DNA from: Mycobacterium sp. 1274756.6 | GTDB lineage: Bacteria; Actinomycetota; Actinomycetes; Mycobacteriales; Mycobacteriaceae | Assembly: GCF_001668625.1 (NCBI RefSeq) | Contig: NZ_LZLJ01000064.1 | Coordinates: 1-64,000 of the forward strand | DNA: 64,000 nucleotides | Reading direction: 5' to 3' | In this document: positions 1 to 8,858 of the stretch, piece after piece | Layout of the letters: each line of letters starts with the position of its first letter | Position numbering within the stretch: position 1 is the stretch's first letter | Program-made: the position numbers and the translations under genes | Notes under the pieces: generated by a model | What the model saw: the letters and a program-made list of their open reading frames with translations, nothing else | Told to the model about the DNA's origin: nothing | Databases searched by the model: none

Positions 1-295
1 ACGACGACGACCGCGCCCGCCGCCGCGGTCTGGTACTCGGCCGGCAGCAGGCCGACGGGATGAGCGAACTGCGCGGCTACGTCAGCCCGGAACTGCGCGC
101 CACCCTGGAGGCCGCCTGGGCCAAACTGGCCGCACCCGGGATGTGCAACTCCGAGCAGAGCACCCCGACCGTCGACGGCACCCCCAGCGCCGAGGCCGTC
201 GACGCCGATCGGCGCAGCGCCGCGCAGTTCGCTCATCCCGTCGGCCTGCTGCCGGCCGAGTACCAGACCGCGGCGGCGGGCGCGGTCGTCGTCGT
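1..295. repeat. Exact 77-bp inverted repeat with 141-bp spacer
   Basis: Bases 1-77 and 219-295 are perfect reverse complements (position pairs sum to 296), and the match stops at 78/218. Both arms carry the same stretch of a DUF222 gene, ending in codons for MSELRG. Because the left arm begins at the first base, the repeat could extend beyond the window. A length of exactly 77 equals a common de Bruijn assembly k-mer, so a contig-end or fold-back artefact is the simplest reading. A real inverted pair of 13E12 copies remains possible. Confidence 0.93.
3..227 (+). pseudogene. DUF222 (13E12-family) internal fragment, inverted
   Basis: This frame reads as the middle of a DUF222/13E12 protein: an acidic-basic stretch, then MSELRG, then a segment with the family features [17 protein letters not shown] and VDGTPS. 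It ends near Q at 225-227, where the sequence folds back into the reverse complement of its own beginning. It is the natural continuation of the N-terminal half encoded on the other strand at 219-857, but it points the opposite way. No start codon belongs to it; the open frame that runs on to about 935 is only the antisense of the other half. Known of the family: multicopy actinobacterial proteins, often carrying a C-terminal HNH nuclease domain, which is not present here. Confidence 0.75.
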
Positions 296-857
296 TGAAG
301 TTGCCGTCCGGGTTGAGGCAGTCGGCGAGCCGCTGGGCGAGCTTGCTGAGCTGCTCGGGGCGGAACGCGCGGGCGTGCCGGGCCAGTTCCTGCTCGGCCT
401 TGGCGCGGGCGGGGCCGCCGACGAAGCCGGGCAGGTGACGCAGAAAACCGCGGATGACGTTGATGTGGCCCTCGCCGATGTCGCCGGCGCGCTGCCCGGC
501 CGCGGTGTGCTCCAGCAGCGGCGGCAGCCGGTCGCCGGTCAGCGAGCGGCGCGGGCCGAGGTCGGCGGCCTCGTGGATGCGGCGGTTGGCGTCGGCACGG
601 GTGATGGTGCATCGATCGGCCAGCGCGTGGGCCACGCTGCCGCCGAGTTCGGTCGGGTCGCCGCAGCGCACCAGCTCGTTGAGCAGCGGGTGTTCGACGG
701 CCGGCAGCCGGCGCCGCACCTTCTCGCAGCGCTGCAGCAGCGCCAGACGTTCGCGGGTGCTCAGCGCGTCGCAGTCGAGGCCGAGCACCCGGTCCAGAGC
801 GGCGTCGAGGCCGTCGAAGGCTTCGACGATCTCCTCGCGCGAACTGATCGAACGCAT
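219..857 (-). CDS. DUF222 (13E12-family) protein, N-terminal part
   Basis: Starts at ATG 855-857 ([10 protein letters not shown]) and shows DUF222 N-terminal features: a charged helical opening, an [14 protein letters not shown] segment, a central [15 protein letters not shown] segment, then DDDRARRRG and MSELRG at about residues 208-213. True homology stops at the inverted-repeat boundary (219). The minus-strand frame stays open to base 1 but is then only the antisense of the misplaced second half. The expected C-terminal portion, where many family members have an HNH endonuclease domain, is outside the window or scrambled. The function of DUF222 proteins is not established; multiple copies per mycobacterial genome are usual and often disturb assemblies. 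Confidence 0.7.
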
Positions 858-917
858 GTTCTAATAGTAGCGCGGCGGGGCGACACGACGCCCGGCAGAA
901 CAGCCGCTGAGCTGGAG

Positions 918-944
918 TTATCCACAGTCCGGTGACTATCCACA
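918..944 (+). promoter_or_regulatory. Two direct DnaA-box-like 9-mers
   Basis: TTATCCACA at 918-926 matches the DnaA-box consensus exactly, and CTATCCACA at 936-944 differs by one base. They are in direct orientation with starts 18 bp apart, in the 173-bp gap upstream of the DUF222 start. Nothing else expected of oriC (dnaA, dnaN, further boxes, an AT-rich stretch) is near, so this is not called an origin. The rest of 858-1030 shows no other feature I can support. Confidence 0.5.
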
Positions 945-1030
945 GGGGACAGTAACGGCATCGGGAACGGAACGGGACCGGCCGGCGGCCGGGACCTCAA
1001 GGAGACTTCCGGGCCGCCGCCAGGAGACCG

Positions 1031-2149
1031 CTAGGACTTCTCCTCGTTGGGCCGCGGGAACCCGCCGCCGGACTTGAACAACGGGAAGACCACGTCGTCG
1101 AGTTTTCCCGCATCGCCGGCGGTGCGGTTGACCGTCGCCCCCCAGATGTTGCCGTCGGGGGAGAGCCGCAACGCCCAGGCGTGGCCGTGGTCATCCTGGC
1201 GGACCACGTCGGGGTCGGCGGTCACCGAGCCGCTGTCGGAGACCTGGACCACCACGGTCTGCTTGGTGTCGACCAGGTTGACCAGCACCATGCCGTCGAG
1301 CGCGGCGCAGCCGGCGATGCCGGGCTTGTCCGGCCAGGTCCACACCACCGAGGACTCCGACTCCTTGGTGATGCGCTGCAACCGGTCGCCGGTCGGGGTG
1401 CGGTCGGTGATGTAGAGCGACTGGTCGGCCGGGTCGAGACACAGGCCGCCGCCGGCACCCATCCCGCTCAGCGCGGTCGTCGGCGGCGCCTGCCCGACGG
1501 TGGTCGGCTGCTCGATGCGCAATACCTTGCCCGCCAGCGAGGCCGGATCGGCCGCCGCGGCCGGGTCCCCGGCGTCGCCGGTCAGCACGATCAGCGTGGT
1601 CGGGCTGGTGAAGACCAGCGCCCCGCTGTTGCCCGTCGGCCCCTTGGGGATGCCGGTGAGGATGTCCTTGGGCACGTCGCCGTCGGCGATGCGGATCACC
1701 CGGTTGTCGGTGGGGGTGGTGATGTAGGCGTACATCAGCCGGTCCTGCTCGTAGGTCGGCGACAGCACGATGTCCATCAGCCCGCCGTCGCCGGTCGGGT
1801 CGACGTCCAGGCTGGTCTTGACCGTCGGCTCCGCATCCACCGCGATGTTCTTGATCAGGCCGGTGGTGCGCTCGGCGACCAGCGCGGTCTTGCCGGTCGG
1901 GCCCATGATCAGCCCGCTGGTGCTGTCCAGACAGCCCTGCATCACCCCGGGCGCCGGGCATTCCTTGGGGAACGGTTCGGCGGGCAGCGGCGGGGGCGGC
2001 TTCGGGGTGGTCGGTGGCGGCGGTTCCAGCCGCGGGACCTCGGTGAACGGCTCGGACTGGGCGTCGTCGAAGTGGGCGCAGCCGGCCAGGGCCAGCAGCG
2101 CCGCGCACCCGAGGGCGAACATCTGCTGGCGTCTCCGGCGTTCACGCAT
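1031..2149 (-). CDS. lppZ: LppZ-like lipoprotein, PQQ sugar dehydrogenase-like propeller
   Basis: A 372-aa secreted lipoprotein. An arginine-rich n-region is followed by a hydrophobic stretch and the lipobox LAGC with the lipidated cysteine at residue 24, then a proline-rich linker (about 42-62). The remainder resembles the beta-propeller of glucose/sorbosone dehydrogenase-like proteins, with repeated short turns around Asp/Gly. The substrate is unknown. The size and position beside doxX match H37Rv Rv3006 (LppZ) as I recall it. The start at 2149 is supported by a TAATCT -10 element 7 nt upstream (2157-2162, minus strand), suggesting a leaderless mRNA. It probably sits on the outer face of the plasma membrane. 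Confidence 0.85.
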   Translation of the reverse strand: MRERRRRQQMFALGCAALLALAGCAHFDDAQSEPFTEVPRLEPPPPTTPKPPPPLPAEPFPKECPAPGVMQGCLDSTSGLIMGPTGKTALVAERTTGLIKNIAVDAEPTVKTSLDVDPTGDGGLMDIVLSPTYEQDRLMYAYITTPTDNRVIRIADGDVPKDILTGIPKGPTGNSGALVFTSPTTLIVLTGDAGDPAAAADPASLAGKVLRIEQPTTVGQAPPTTALSGMGAGGGLCLDPADQSLYITDRTPTGDRLQRITKESESSVVWTWPDKPGIAGCAALDGMVLVNLVDTKQTVVVQVSDSGSVTADPDVVRQDDHGHAWALRLSPDGNIWGATVNRTAGDAGKLDDVVFPLFKSGGGFPRPNEEKS

Positions 2150-2156
2150 GCCCGCC

Positions 2157-2162
2157 AGATTA
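2157..2162 (-). promoter_or_regulatory. -10 element of lppZ (TAATCT)
   Basis: Read on the minus strand this is TAATCT, a TANNNT hexamer 7 nt before the ATG at 2149. That is the spacing expected when transcription starts on the start codon itself. Confidence 0.5.
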
Positions 2163-2272
2163 CGGTTCGCGGCGAGACACCCGCCACGCGACGTTGGCGC
2201 GGGGAAGGTAACGGTGTGGATACGCCCTGGAAAAGAGGCATCTCAAATCGCCAATTCGGCCGGTTCTGCCCT

Positions 2273-2278
2273 TACCCT
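2273..2278 (+). promoter_or_regulatory. -10 element of doxX (TACCCT)
   Basis: TACCCT lies 7 nt before the GTG at 2286. This favours that GTG as the start and a leaderless transcript, over the GTG at 2334, which has a GGAGG at 2324-2328. Confidence 0.45.
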
Positions 2279-2285
2279 GTCAGGC

Positions 2286-3131
2286 GTGCCCCGTCAATCC
2301 GATGATTTGCCCTGGCAGCGACCGGAGGATTCCGTGACCCCAAACCCTCCGCAGGCACCCGGTTCGCCGCGCCTGGTGGATCCCGAGGACGACCTGCCGT
2401 CGGCGGGCTACTCCGGCGACTTCGAGACCACCGCGATCCCGCCCTACAACCCCAACGACCCCGGCGGCAACCCGTCCAACTCGGGCTACAACCTGCTGCA
2501 CGAACCCGAGCCGCTGCCCTACGTGCAGCCCGGCGGCGTCCAGCCGGGTGGCCGGCACGCCGCGCCCGACGACTGGGACGCCCACCACGAGGAGCGGGTG
2601 CGCGCCGCAGCCCGGCGCGGCACCCAGGACCTGGGACTGCTGGTGCTGCGCGTCACCCTCGGCGGGCTGCTGATCGCCCACGGGCTGCAGAACCTGTTCG
2701 GGTGGTGGGGCGGCGCCGGGCTCAGCGGGCTGAAGAACTCGCTGGCCGACGCCGGCTACCAGCACGCCGACCTCCTGACCTACATCGCCGCCGGCGGCCA
2801 GATCACCGCCGGCCTGCTGCTGGTGCTGGGCCTGTTCACCCCGCTGGCCGCGGCCGGGGTGCTGGCCTACCTGCTCAACGGCATGCTCGCCGCGATCAGC
2901 GCCGACTCCGGACGCTTCGCGTTCTTCCTGCCCGACGGCCATGAGTACCAGCTCACCCTGATCGCGCTGGCCGTGGCGATCATCCTGGTCGGGCCCGGCC
3001 GCTACGGCCTGGACGCCGGACGCGGTTGGTCGCGCCGGCCGTTCATCGGCTCGTTCCTGGCGCTGCTGCTCGGCATCGGCGGCGGCATCGCCATGTGGGT
3101 GCTGCTCAACGGGGCCAACCCGCTGGCCTGA
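2286..3131 (+). CDS. doxX: DoxX-family integral membrane protein
   Basis: A 281-aa protein with a hydrophilic N-terminal third rich in Pro/Asn/Gly (to about residue 110) and then four to five membrane segments (about 117-135, 163-205, 223-245, 255-275) of the DoxX/SURF4-like family. Position next to lppZ and cfp6 matches H37Rv Rv3005c, reported to form a membrane oxidoreductase complex with SodA and SseA in thiol/oxidative stress defence; that role is taken from the ortholog. The GTG at 2286 is chosen for its -10 element and because the WQRPEDS segment after it looks like the ortholog's N-terminus as I recall it. GTG 2334, behind a GGAGG, is the alternative start. It converges on cfp6 with a 1-bp gap. 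Confidence 0.8.
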   Translation: MPRQSDDLPWQRPEDSVTPNPPQAPGSPRLVDPEDDLPSAGYSGDFETTAIPPYNPNDPGGNPSNSGYNLLHEPEPLPYVQPGGVQPGGRHAAPDDWDAHHEERVRAAARRGTQDLGLLVLRVTLGGLLIAHGLQNLFGWWGGAGLSGLKNSLADAGYQHADLLTYIAAGGQITAGLLLVLGLFTPLAAAGVLAYLLNGMLAAISADSGRFAFFLPDGHEYQLTLIALAVAIILVGPGRYGLDAGRGWSRRPFIGSFLALLLGIGGGIAMWVLLNGANPLA

Positions 3132-3132
3132 G

Positions 3133-3513
3133 TCAGCGGTACGGGTTGGGCACCCGCCCGCCGCTGACCTCGGCGAGCCGGGGCAGCGTCCCGAACGTCA
3201 CCGCGGGCAACCGCACCTCCGAGCCGTCGGTGAGATGGGCGCGCGCCCACGAACTCTTGGTGAACCGCAGCCCGTCGATCTGCGACCAGGAGATCCGCCG
3301 GCTGCCCAGCAGGCCGCGCGCGGTCACCCCGTCGGCGTCGGCCACGGTGCGCAGCCGGATGATCCACACCGAGATCGCCGCCGGGATCAGCAGCAACGGC
3401 AGGCTGAACGACCAGTTCAGCACCGGGATCATCAACCCGAGAGCGAAGAAGGCGACGGCGAGGTGGGCCATCGGCGAGATCTTGATCACGACGGGCGGGG
3501 CGGGCGCGTTCAC
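3133..3513 (-). CDS. cfp6: Cfp6-like small membrane protein with bacterial PH domain
   Basis: 126 aa. Two short hydrophobic segments (about 16-34 and 38-52) precede a small PH-like domain containing RLRTVAD, a GSRRISWSQIDGLRF strand-turn-strand and the C-terminal GRVPNPYR, all typical of the Cfp6/Rv3004 family. Known in M. tuberculosis as a low-molecular-weight antigen found in culture filtrate; molecular function unknown. The GTG at 3513 adds 14 residues (with VIKISP) compared with starting at the ATG at 3471, which would give the 112-aa length recalled for H37Rv Cfp6. Neither has a good ribosome binding site, so the start is uncertain. Confidence 0.8.
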   Translation of the reverse strand: MNAPAPPVVIKISPMAHLAVAFFALGLMIPVLNWSFSLPLLLIPAAISVWIIRLRTVADADGVTARGLLGSRRISWSQIDGLRFTKSSWARAHLTDGSEVRLPAVTFGTLPRLAEVSGGRVPNPYR

Positions 3514-3596
3514 CCGGGCATCATCGCACCGTCGACGGCTTCGCCGGTCGGCGGTGGCGGCCGGACCGGCCGGGCCGCTCGCCGGCCGGGCGATAT

Positions 3597-3626
3597 TTGA
3601 CGGCTGACCTGTGCGGAAGCTAGCGT
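3597..3626 (+). promoter_or_regulatory. Promoter of the ilv leader/ilvBNC operon
   Basis: TTGACG at 3597-3602 and TAGCGT at 3621-3626 are separated by 18 bp, a good sigma-A-type promoter. The -10 element lies 6 nt before the GTG of the leader peptide at 3633, so the leader would be translated from a leaderless mRNA. Confidence 0.65.
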
Positions 3627-3632
3627 TGAGGC

Positions 3633-3683
3633 GTGAACAACCGCGGCATGCTCGTAGTACTCGGTCGGCGCGTTGGCTGCTGA
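3633..3683 (+). CDS. ilvB leader peptide, 16 aa
   Basis: A 16-codon ORF starting GTG and ending TGA, reading MNNRGMLVVLGRRVGC. The run Leu-Val-Val-Leu at codons 7-10 and another Val at codon 14 make it rich in the end products of the downstream pathway, as in attenuation leaders. It starts at the predicted transcription start and lies 112 bp before ilvB, with a terminator-like hairpin between. The leader's last codons (3668-3676, GCGCGTTGG) pair perfectly with 3709-3717. Known precedent: ilvBNC attenuation in Corynebacterium glutamicum. Too short to be a functional protein; its role would be sensing charged tRNA-Leu/Val. Confidence 0.65.
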   Translation: MNNRGMLVVLGRRVGC

Positions 3684-3717
3684 CTAGCCCACCCCGGTTA
3701 CTCGAGCACCAACGCGC

Positions 3718-3752
3718 AACCCTCGTGCAGCTGCTGGCTGGCGGGGGTTTTT
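3718..3752 (+). terminator. ilvB attenuator terminator hairpin
   Basis: AACCCTCG (3718-3725) pairs with CGGGGGTT (3742-3749), one pair being G-U, around a loop that itself contains GCAGCTGC, and is followed by a run of five T (3748-3752). It is immediately downstream of the arm at 3709-3717 that pairs with the leader peptide end. The layout is that of an attenuator; I could not identify a clear competing antiterminator. Confidence 0.55.
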
Positions 3753-3795
3753 GCTTGTCTCAGACCCCCAATGGACACCACCTGAAGAGGACATC

Positions 3796-5646
3796 GTGAG
3801 CGCACCCACCACGCGACCATCGCCCCGGTCCGCGGCGACCCGGGAGGAACCGAGTACCCCGACGGCGCCGCCGCCGCCGCGCCGGGTCGAGCCCGAGCAA
3901 CTGACCGGCGCCGAGTCGGTGGTGCGCGCGCTGGAGGAACTCGACGTCGACGTCATCTTCGGGATCCCCGGCGGGGCGGTGCTGCCGGTCTACGACCCGC
4001 TGTTCGACTCGAAGAAAGTGCGTCACGTCCTGGTGCGCCACGAACAGGGCGCGGGCCACGCCGCCAGCGGCTACGCCCATGCCACCGGCCGGGTCGGGGT
4101 CTGCATGGCCACCTCCGGGCCGGGGGCGACCAACCTGGTCACCCCGCTGGCCGATGCGCAGATGGACTCGATCCCGGTCGTCGCGATCACCGGGCAGGTC
4201 GGCAGGCAGCTGATCGGCACCGACGCCTTCCAGGAGGCGGACATCTCCGGGGTGACCATGCCGATCACCAAGCACAACTACCTGGTGCGCAACGGTGACG
4301 AGATCCCGCGGGTGCTGGCCGAGGCGTTCCACATCGCCGCGTCCGGGCGCCCCGGGGTGGTGCTGGTCGACATCCCCAAGGACATCCTGCAGGGGCAGTG
4401 CACCTTCGCCTGGCCGCCGACGCTGCAGCTGCCGGGCTACAAGCCGAACACCAAGCCGCACAACCGGCAGATCCGGGAGGCCGCGAAGCTGATCACCGCC
4501 GCCAGCCGGCCGGTGCTCTACGTCGGCGGCGGCGTCATCCGCGGCGACGCCACCGCGGAGCTGGCCGAGCTGGCCGAGCTCACCGGCATCCCGGTGGTCA
4601 CCACGCTGATGGCGCGCGGGGCGTTCCCCGACAGCCACCGCCAGCACCTCGGCATGCCGGGCATGCACGGCACGGTGGCGGCGGTCGCCGGGCTGCAGCG
4701 CAGCGACCTGCTGATCACCCTCGGCGCCCGCTTCGACGACCGGGTCACCGGCCAGCTGGACTCCTTCGCCCCCGACGCGAAGGTGATCCACGCCGACATC
4801 GACCCCGCCGAGATCGGCAAGAACCGGCACGCCGACGTCCCGATCGTCGGCGACGTCAAGGCCGTGATCACCGATCTGATCGCCGCGCTGCGCCGCGAGC
4901 TCACCGGCCCGCTGGAGATGACCGCCTGGTGGCGCTACCTCGACGGCATCCGGTCCACCTACCCGCTGAGCTACGGGCCGCAGAGCGACGGCAGCCTCAG
5001 CCCCGAGTACGTCATCGAGACGCTGGGCCGCATCGCCGGACCGGACGCGATCTACGCCGCCGGGGTGGGGCAGCACCAGATGTGGGCGGCGCAGTTCATC
5101 TCCTACGAGAAGCCGCGCACCTGGCTGAACTCCGGCGGGCTGGGCACCATGGGCTTCGCGATCCCGGCGGCGATGGGCGCCCAGATCGGTGCACCGGACG
5201 CCGAGGTGTGGGCCATCGACGGCGACGGCTGCTTCCAGATGACCAGCCAGGAGCTGGCCACCTGCGCGGTCGAGGGCATGCCGATCAAGGTCGCGCTGAT
5301 CAACAACGGCAACCTGGGCATGGTCCGCCAGTGGCAGACCCTGTTCTACGGGGAGCGCTACTCGCAGACCGACCTGGCCACCCACTCGCGCCGGATCCCG
5401 GATTTCGTCAAACTGGCCGAGGCGCTCGGCTGCGTCGGAATGCGTTGCGAGCGTGCCGAAGACGTCGAAGACGTGATCAACGCCGCACGCGAGATCACCG
5501 ACCGCCCGGTGGTGATCGACTTCATCGTCGGCGCCGACGCCCAGGTGTGGCCGATGGTGGCCGCCGGAACCAGCAACGATGAGATCCAGGCCGCCTACGG
5601 CATCCGGCCGCTCTTCGACGACGAGGACAACGAGGGGCACGCCTGA
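3796..5646 (+). CDS. ilvB: Acetolactate synthase large subunit
   Basis: 616 aa. A ThDP- and FAD-dependent enzyme making acetolactate from two pyruvates (valine/leucine) or acetohydroxybutyrate from pyruvate plus 2-oxobutyrate (isoleucine). Domain order is right: after a Pro/Ala-rich 35-residue extension comes the pyrimidine-binding domain with [10 protein letters not shown] and the catalytic glutamate in [10 protein letters not shown] (E83), a central FAD-binding domain, and a ThDP-binding domain with the GDG...NN motif (GDG at about 476, INNGN at about 502). Length is close to H37Rv IlvB1. GTG 3796 is chosen for the AAGAGGA site 5 nt upstream. Stop and ilvN start overlap as TGATG, so the regulatory subunit is translationally coupled. 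Confidence 0.97.
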   Translation: MSAPTTRPSPRSAATREEPSTPTAPPPPRRVEPEQLTGAESVVRALEELDVDVIFGIPGGAVLPVYDPLFDSKKVRHVLVRHEQGAGHAASGYAHATGRVGVCMATSGPGATNLVTPLADAQMDSIPVVAITGQVGRQLIGTDAFQEADISGVTMPITKHNYLVRNGDEIPRVLAEAFHIAASGRPGVVLVDIPKDILQGQCTFAWPPTLQLPGYKPNTKPHNRQIREAAKLITAASRPVLYVGGGVIRGDATAELAELAELTGIPVVTTLMARGAFPDSHRQHLGMPGMHGTVAAVAGLQRSDLLITLGARFDDRVTGQLDSFAPDAKVIHADIDPAEIGKNRHADVPIVGDVKAVITDLIAALRRELTGPLEMTAWWRYLDGIRSTYPLSYGPQSDGSLSPEYVIETLGRIAGPDAIYAAGVGQHQMWAAQFISYEKPRTWLNSGGLGTMGFAIPAAMGAQIGAPDAEVWAIDGDGCFQMTSQELATCAVEGMPIKVALINNGNLGMVRQWQTLFYGERYSQTDLATHSRRIPDFVKLAEALGCVGMRCERAEDVEDVINAAREITDRPVVIDFIVGADAQVWPMVAAGTSNDEIQAAYGIRPLFDDEDNEGHA

Positions 5647-6170
5647 TGACCGCGACCGACAATTACTCGATCACCACCCACACCCTGTCGGTGCTTGTCG
5701 AGGACACCCCCGGGGTGCTGGCCCGGGTGTCGTCGCTGTTCTCCCGCCGCGGCTTCAACATCGAATCGTTGGCGGTGGGCGCCACCGAGACCAAGGGCAT
5801 CTCGCGGATGACGATCGTCGTCTCGGTGGAGAACACCCCGCTGGAGCAGATGACCAAACAGCTCAACAAGCTGATCAACGTCATCAAGATCGTCGAGCAG
5901 GTCGAGGAGAACTCGGTCTCCCGCGAGCTCGCCCTGATCAAGGTCCGCGCCGACGTCACCACCCGCGGGCAGGTGGTGGAGGCGGTGAACCTGTTCCGCG
6001 CCAAGGTCGTCGACGTATCCACCGAGTCGCTCACCGTCGAGACCACCGGCACGCCGGAGAAGCTCGAGGCGCTGCTGCGGGTGCTCGAGCCGTTCGGCAT
6101 CAAGGAGATCGCCCAGTCCGGTCTGGTCACCCTGTCGCGCGGTCCGCGTGGCATGGGGTCGGGCAAGTAA
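5646..6170 (+). CDS. ilvN: Acetolactate synthase small (regulatory) subunit
   Basis: 174 aa. The N-terminal ACT domain is clear: the opening TLSVLVEDTPGVLARVSSLF and FNIESLAVG segments are the family signature for valine feedback binding. A second ferredoxin-like domain follows with LALIKVRAD. It binds and activates IlvB and confers feedback inhibition. Its ATG overlaps the ilvB stop by one base, implying stoichiometric coupled translation. Part of the ilvB-ilvN-ilvC operon. Confidence 0.96.
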   Translation: MTATDNYSITTHTLSVLVEDTPGVLARVSSLFSRRGFNIESLAVGATETKGISRMTIVVSVENTPLEQMTKQLNKLINVIKIVEQVEENSVSRELALIKVRADVTTRGQVVEAVNLFRAKVVDVSTESLTVETTGTPEKLEALLRVLEPFGIKEIAQSGLVTLSRGPRGMGSGK

Positions 6171-6188
6171 GAGTTTTCCGCTGAATAA

Positions 6189-7220
<1,032 letters not shown>

Positions 7221-7250
7221 GCCGCCGCGATTTCCGGCGTTTCGCCGAGG

Positions 7251-7300
7251 CAGAAGCCACGCAGGAAAAGTGCGAGAGCACACCTGCGTGGCTTCTGTTT
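7251..7300. terminator. Bidirectional terminator after ilvC
   Basis: CAGAAGCCACGCAGG (7251-7265) and CCTGCGTGGCTTCTG (7283-7297) form a perfect 15-bp stem with a 17-nt loop, followed by TTT. It lies between the convergent ilvC and the oxidoreductase gene and probably serves both. Confidence 0.8.
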
Positions 7301-7340
7301 CGCGGCGGCCGGGGCGGGCGGGGGAGTACGGCGGGCCGGA

Positions 7341-8771
7341 TTACGGCGCCAGGTCGGGCAGTTCGCTGATGCCGAACTCGCGGTGCAGCACCGTGCGGGC
7401 GGCGTAGTAGCCGGCCATGCCGTGCACGCCGCCACCGGGCGGGGTTGCCGCCGAGCACAGGTAGGCGCCCTTGATGGGGGTGGCCCAGGGGTTGACCCGC
7501 GGGGTGGGGCCGGTCAGCGCGCGCCACACCGAGTTGCCGCCCACACCGATGTCCCCGCCCACGTAGTTGGCGTTGTGGTCGGCCATCCGGTCGGCGGGCA
7601 CGCAGCGCGCGGCGACGACGAGGTCGCGGAAACCCGGCGCGAACCGCTCGACGACGGCGGTGACCGCCTCGGTCTGATCCAGCGGCGAACCGGCGGGCAC
7701 GTGGGCGTAGGTCCACAGCGGGCGACGGCCTTCGGCGTCGATCCGGGCGGGATCGGCCAGGTGCGGTAGCGCGGCCAACACCATCGGCCAGTCGGGGTGG
7801 CGGCCGGCGGCCACGTCGGCCTCGGCGCGGGCCATCCGCTCACGGGTTCCGCCCAGGTGCAGGGTGGGGGCGGTCGCCAGGCGCGGATCGCGCCACGGGA
7901 TCTCGCCGGAGAGCACGAAATCCACCTTGGTCACCCCGGCGCCGAAGGTGTAGCGGCGCAGCGCCTTGGCGTAGCGGCTCGGCAGGGCGTCGCGGTAGAT
8001 GTCGAGCAGTGCGGTCGGGGCGGTGTCGTAGAGCACCACCCCGGCGGGCGGTTCGGTGACCTCGGTGCCGGTGGCCAACTGCCCGCCGTGGGCGCGCAGG
8101 TCGGCGATGAGGGCGTCGACGATGGCCTGGCTGCCGCCGACCGGGATCGGCCAGCCGACGGTGTGACCGAGGGTGGCCAGCATCATGCCGGCGCCGGCCG
8201 CGGTCAGCGACGGCATCGGCGAGATCGTGTGCGCCGCAACGCCGGTGAACAGTGCCCGGGCGTCGTCCCCGCGCAACAGCCCCCACGCCGGGGTCCCCTG
8301 TGCCAGCATCCGCAGGCCGAGTCGGGCGACCGTCACCGGATGGGACGGGATCGAGCGTTTGTCGCCGAGCAGGAACCCGACCACCGCGTCGTCGTGCCGC
8401 GCCATCGGTTCCAGCAGCCGCCGCCAGGAGCCGCCGTCGTCCAGTTCCGCGCAGGTGCGCGCCACGTCGCGGTAGGCGATCGCGGCGGGCCGGCCCTCCA
8501 GCGGGTTGGCGTAGGAGATCGGCGGGCTGACCAGCTGCACACCGCGGGCGGGCAGGTCGAACGCGGCGAAGAACGGGGAGGCCAGCGCCAGCGGGTGCAC
8601 CGCCGAGCAGATGTCGTGCCGGACGCCGGGGAACTCCGGGTCCGCGGCGGTGCGGGCGCCGCCGCCGGGGGTGGGCTGCGCCTCGAAGACCTGCACCCGC
8701 AGCCCGGCGCGCGCGCAGATCACCGCGGCGGCCAACCCGTTGGGTCCGCTGCCGACCACGGTGACGTCCAT
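7341..8771 (-). CDS. FAD-dependent phytoene-desaturase-like oxidoreductase
   Basis: 476 aa. The N-terminus carries a dinucleotide-binding motif VGSGPNGLAAA (residues 6-16) and an acidic FEAQPTPGG strand end that binds FAD ribose. The C-terminus has the NYVGGDIG...PGGGVHGMAGYYAA-type closing motif of the CrtI/NAD(P)H-dependent amine-oxidase-like family. It matches H37Rv Rv2997 by size and place, upstream of and divergent from serA. Substrate unknown; no crtB or other carotenoid gene is nearby, so a carotenoid role should not be assumed. Confidence 0.85.
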   Translation of the reverse strand: MDVTVVGSGPNGLAAAVICARAGLRVQVFEAQPTPGGGARTAADPEFPGVRHDICSAVHPLALASPFFAAFDLPARGVQLVSPPISYANPLEGRPAAIAYRDVARTCAELDDGGSWRRLLEPMARHDDAVVGFLLGDKRSIPSHPVTVARLGLRMLAQGTPAWGLLRGDDARALFTGVAAHTISPMPSLTAAGAGMMLATLGHTVGWPIPVGGSQAIVDALIADLRAHGGQLATGTEVTEPPAGVVLYDTAPTALLDIYRDALPSRYAKALRRYTFGAGVTKVDFVLSGEIPWRDPRLATAPTLHLGGTRERMARAEADVAAGRHPDWPMVLAALPHLADPARIDAEGRRPLWTYAHVPAGSPLDQTEAVTAVVERFAPGFRDLVVAARCVPADRMADHNANYVGGDIGVGGNSVWRALTGPTPRVNPWATPIKGAYLCSAATPPGGGVHGMAGYYAARTVLHREFGISELPDLAP

Positions 8772-8846
8772 ACGGGGATGCTAGGGCGTTGATGCCGGGG
8801 TCGCCGGGTGGGCCCGCCCGCGGCCCGGCGGCGTCGGCGCGCCCAT

Positions 8847-8852
8847 TAGGCT
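8847..8852 (+). promoter_or_regulatory. -10 element of serA (TAGGCT)
   Basis: TAGGCT ends 6 nt before the GTG at 8859, consistent with a leaderless serA-leuB transcript. Confidence 0.55.
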
Positions 8853-8858
8853 GGCCGG

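Noticed and set aside
60..935. Long plus-strand open frame starting MSELRG
   Set aside because: Only the first 56 or so codons are DUF222 sequence; the rest is the antisense of the minus-strand half, joined by the 77-bp inverted repeat.
918..944. DnaA boxes as a replication origin
   Set aside because: Only two boxes, no dnaA/dnaN neighbourhood and no AT-rich region.
7341..8771. Carotenoid phytoene desaturase (crtI)
   Set aside because: Family resemblance only; no phytoene synthase or other carotenoid genes in the window.
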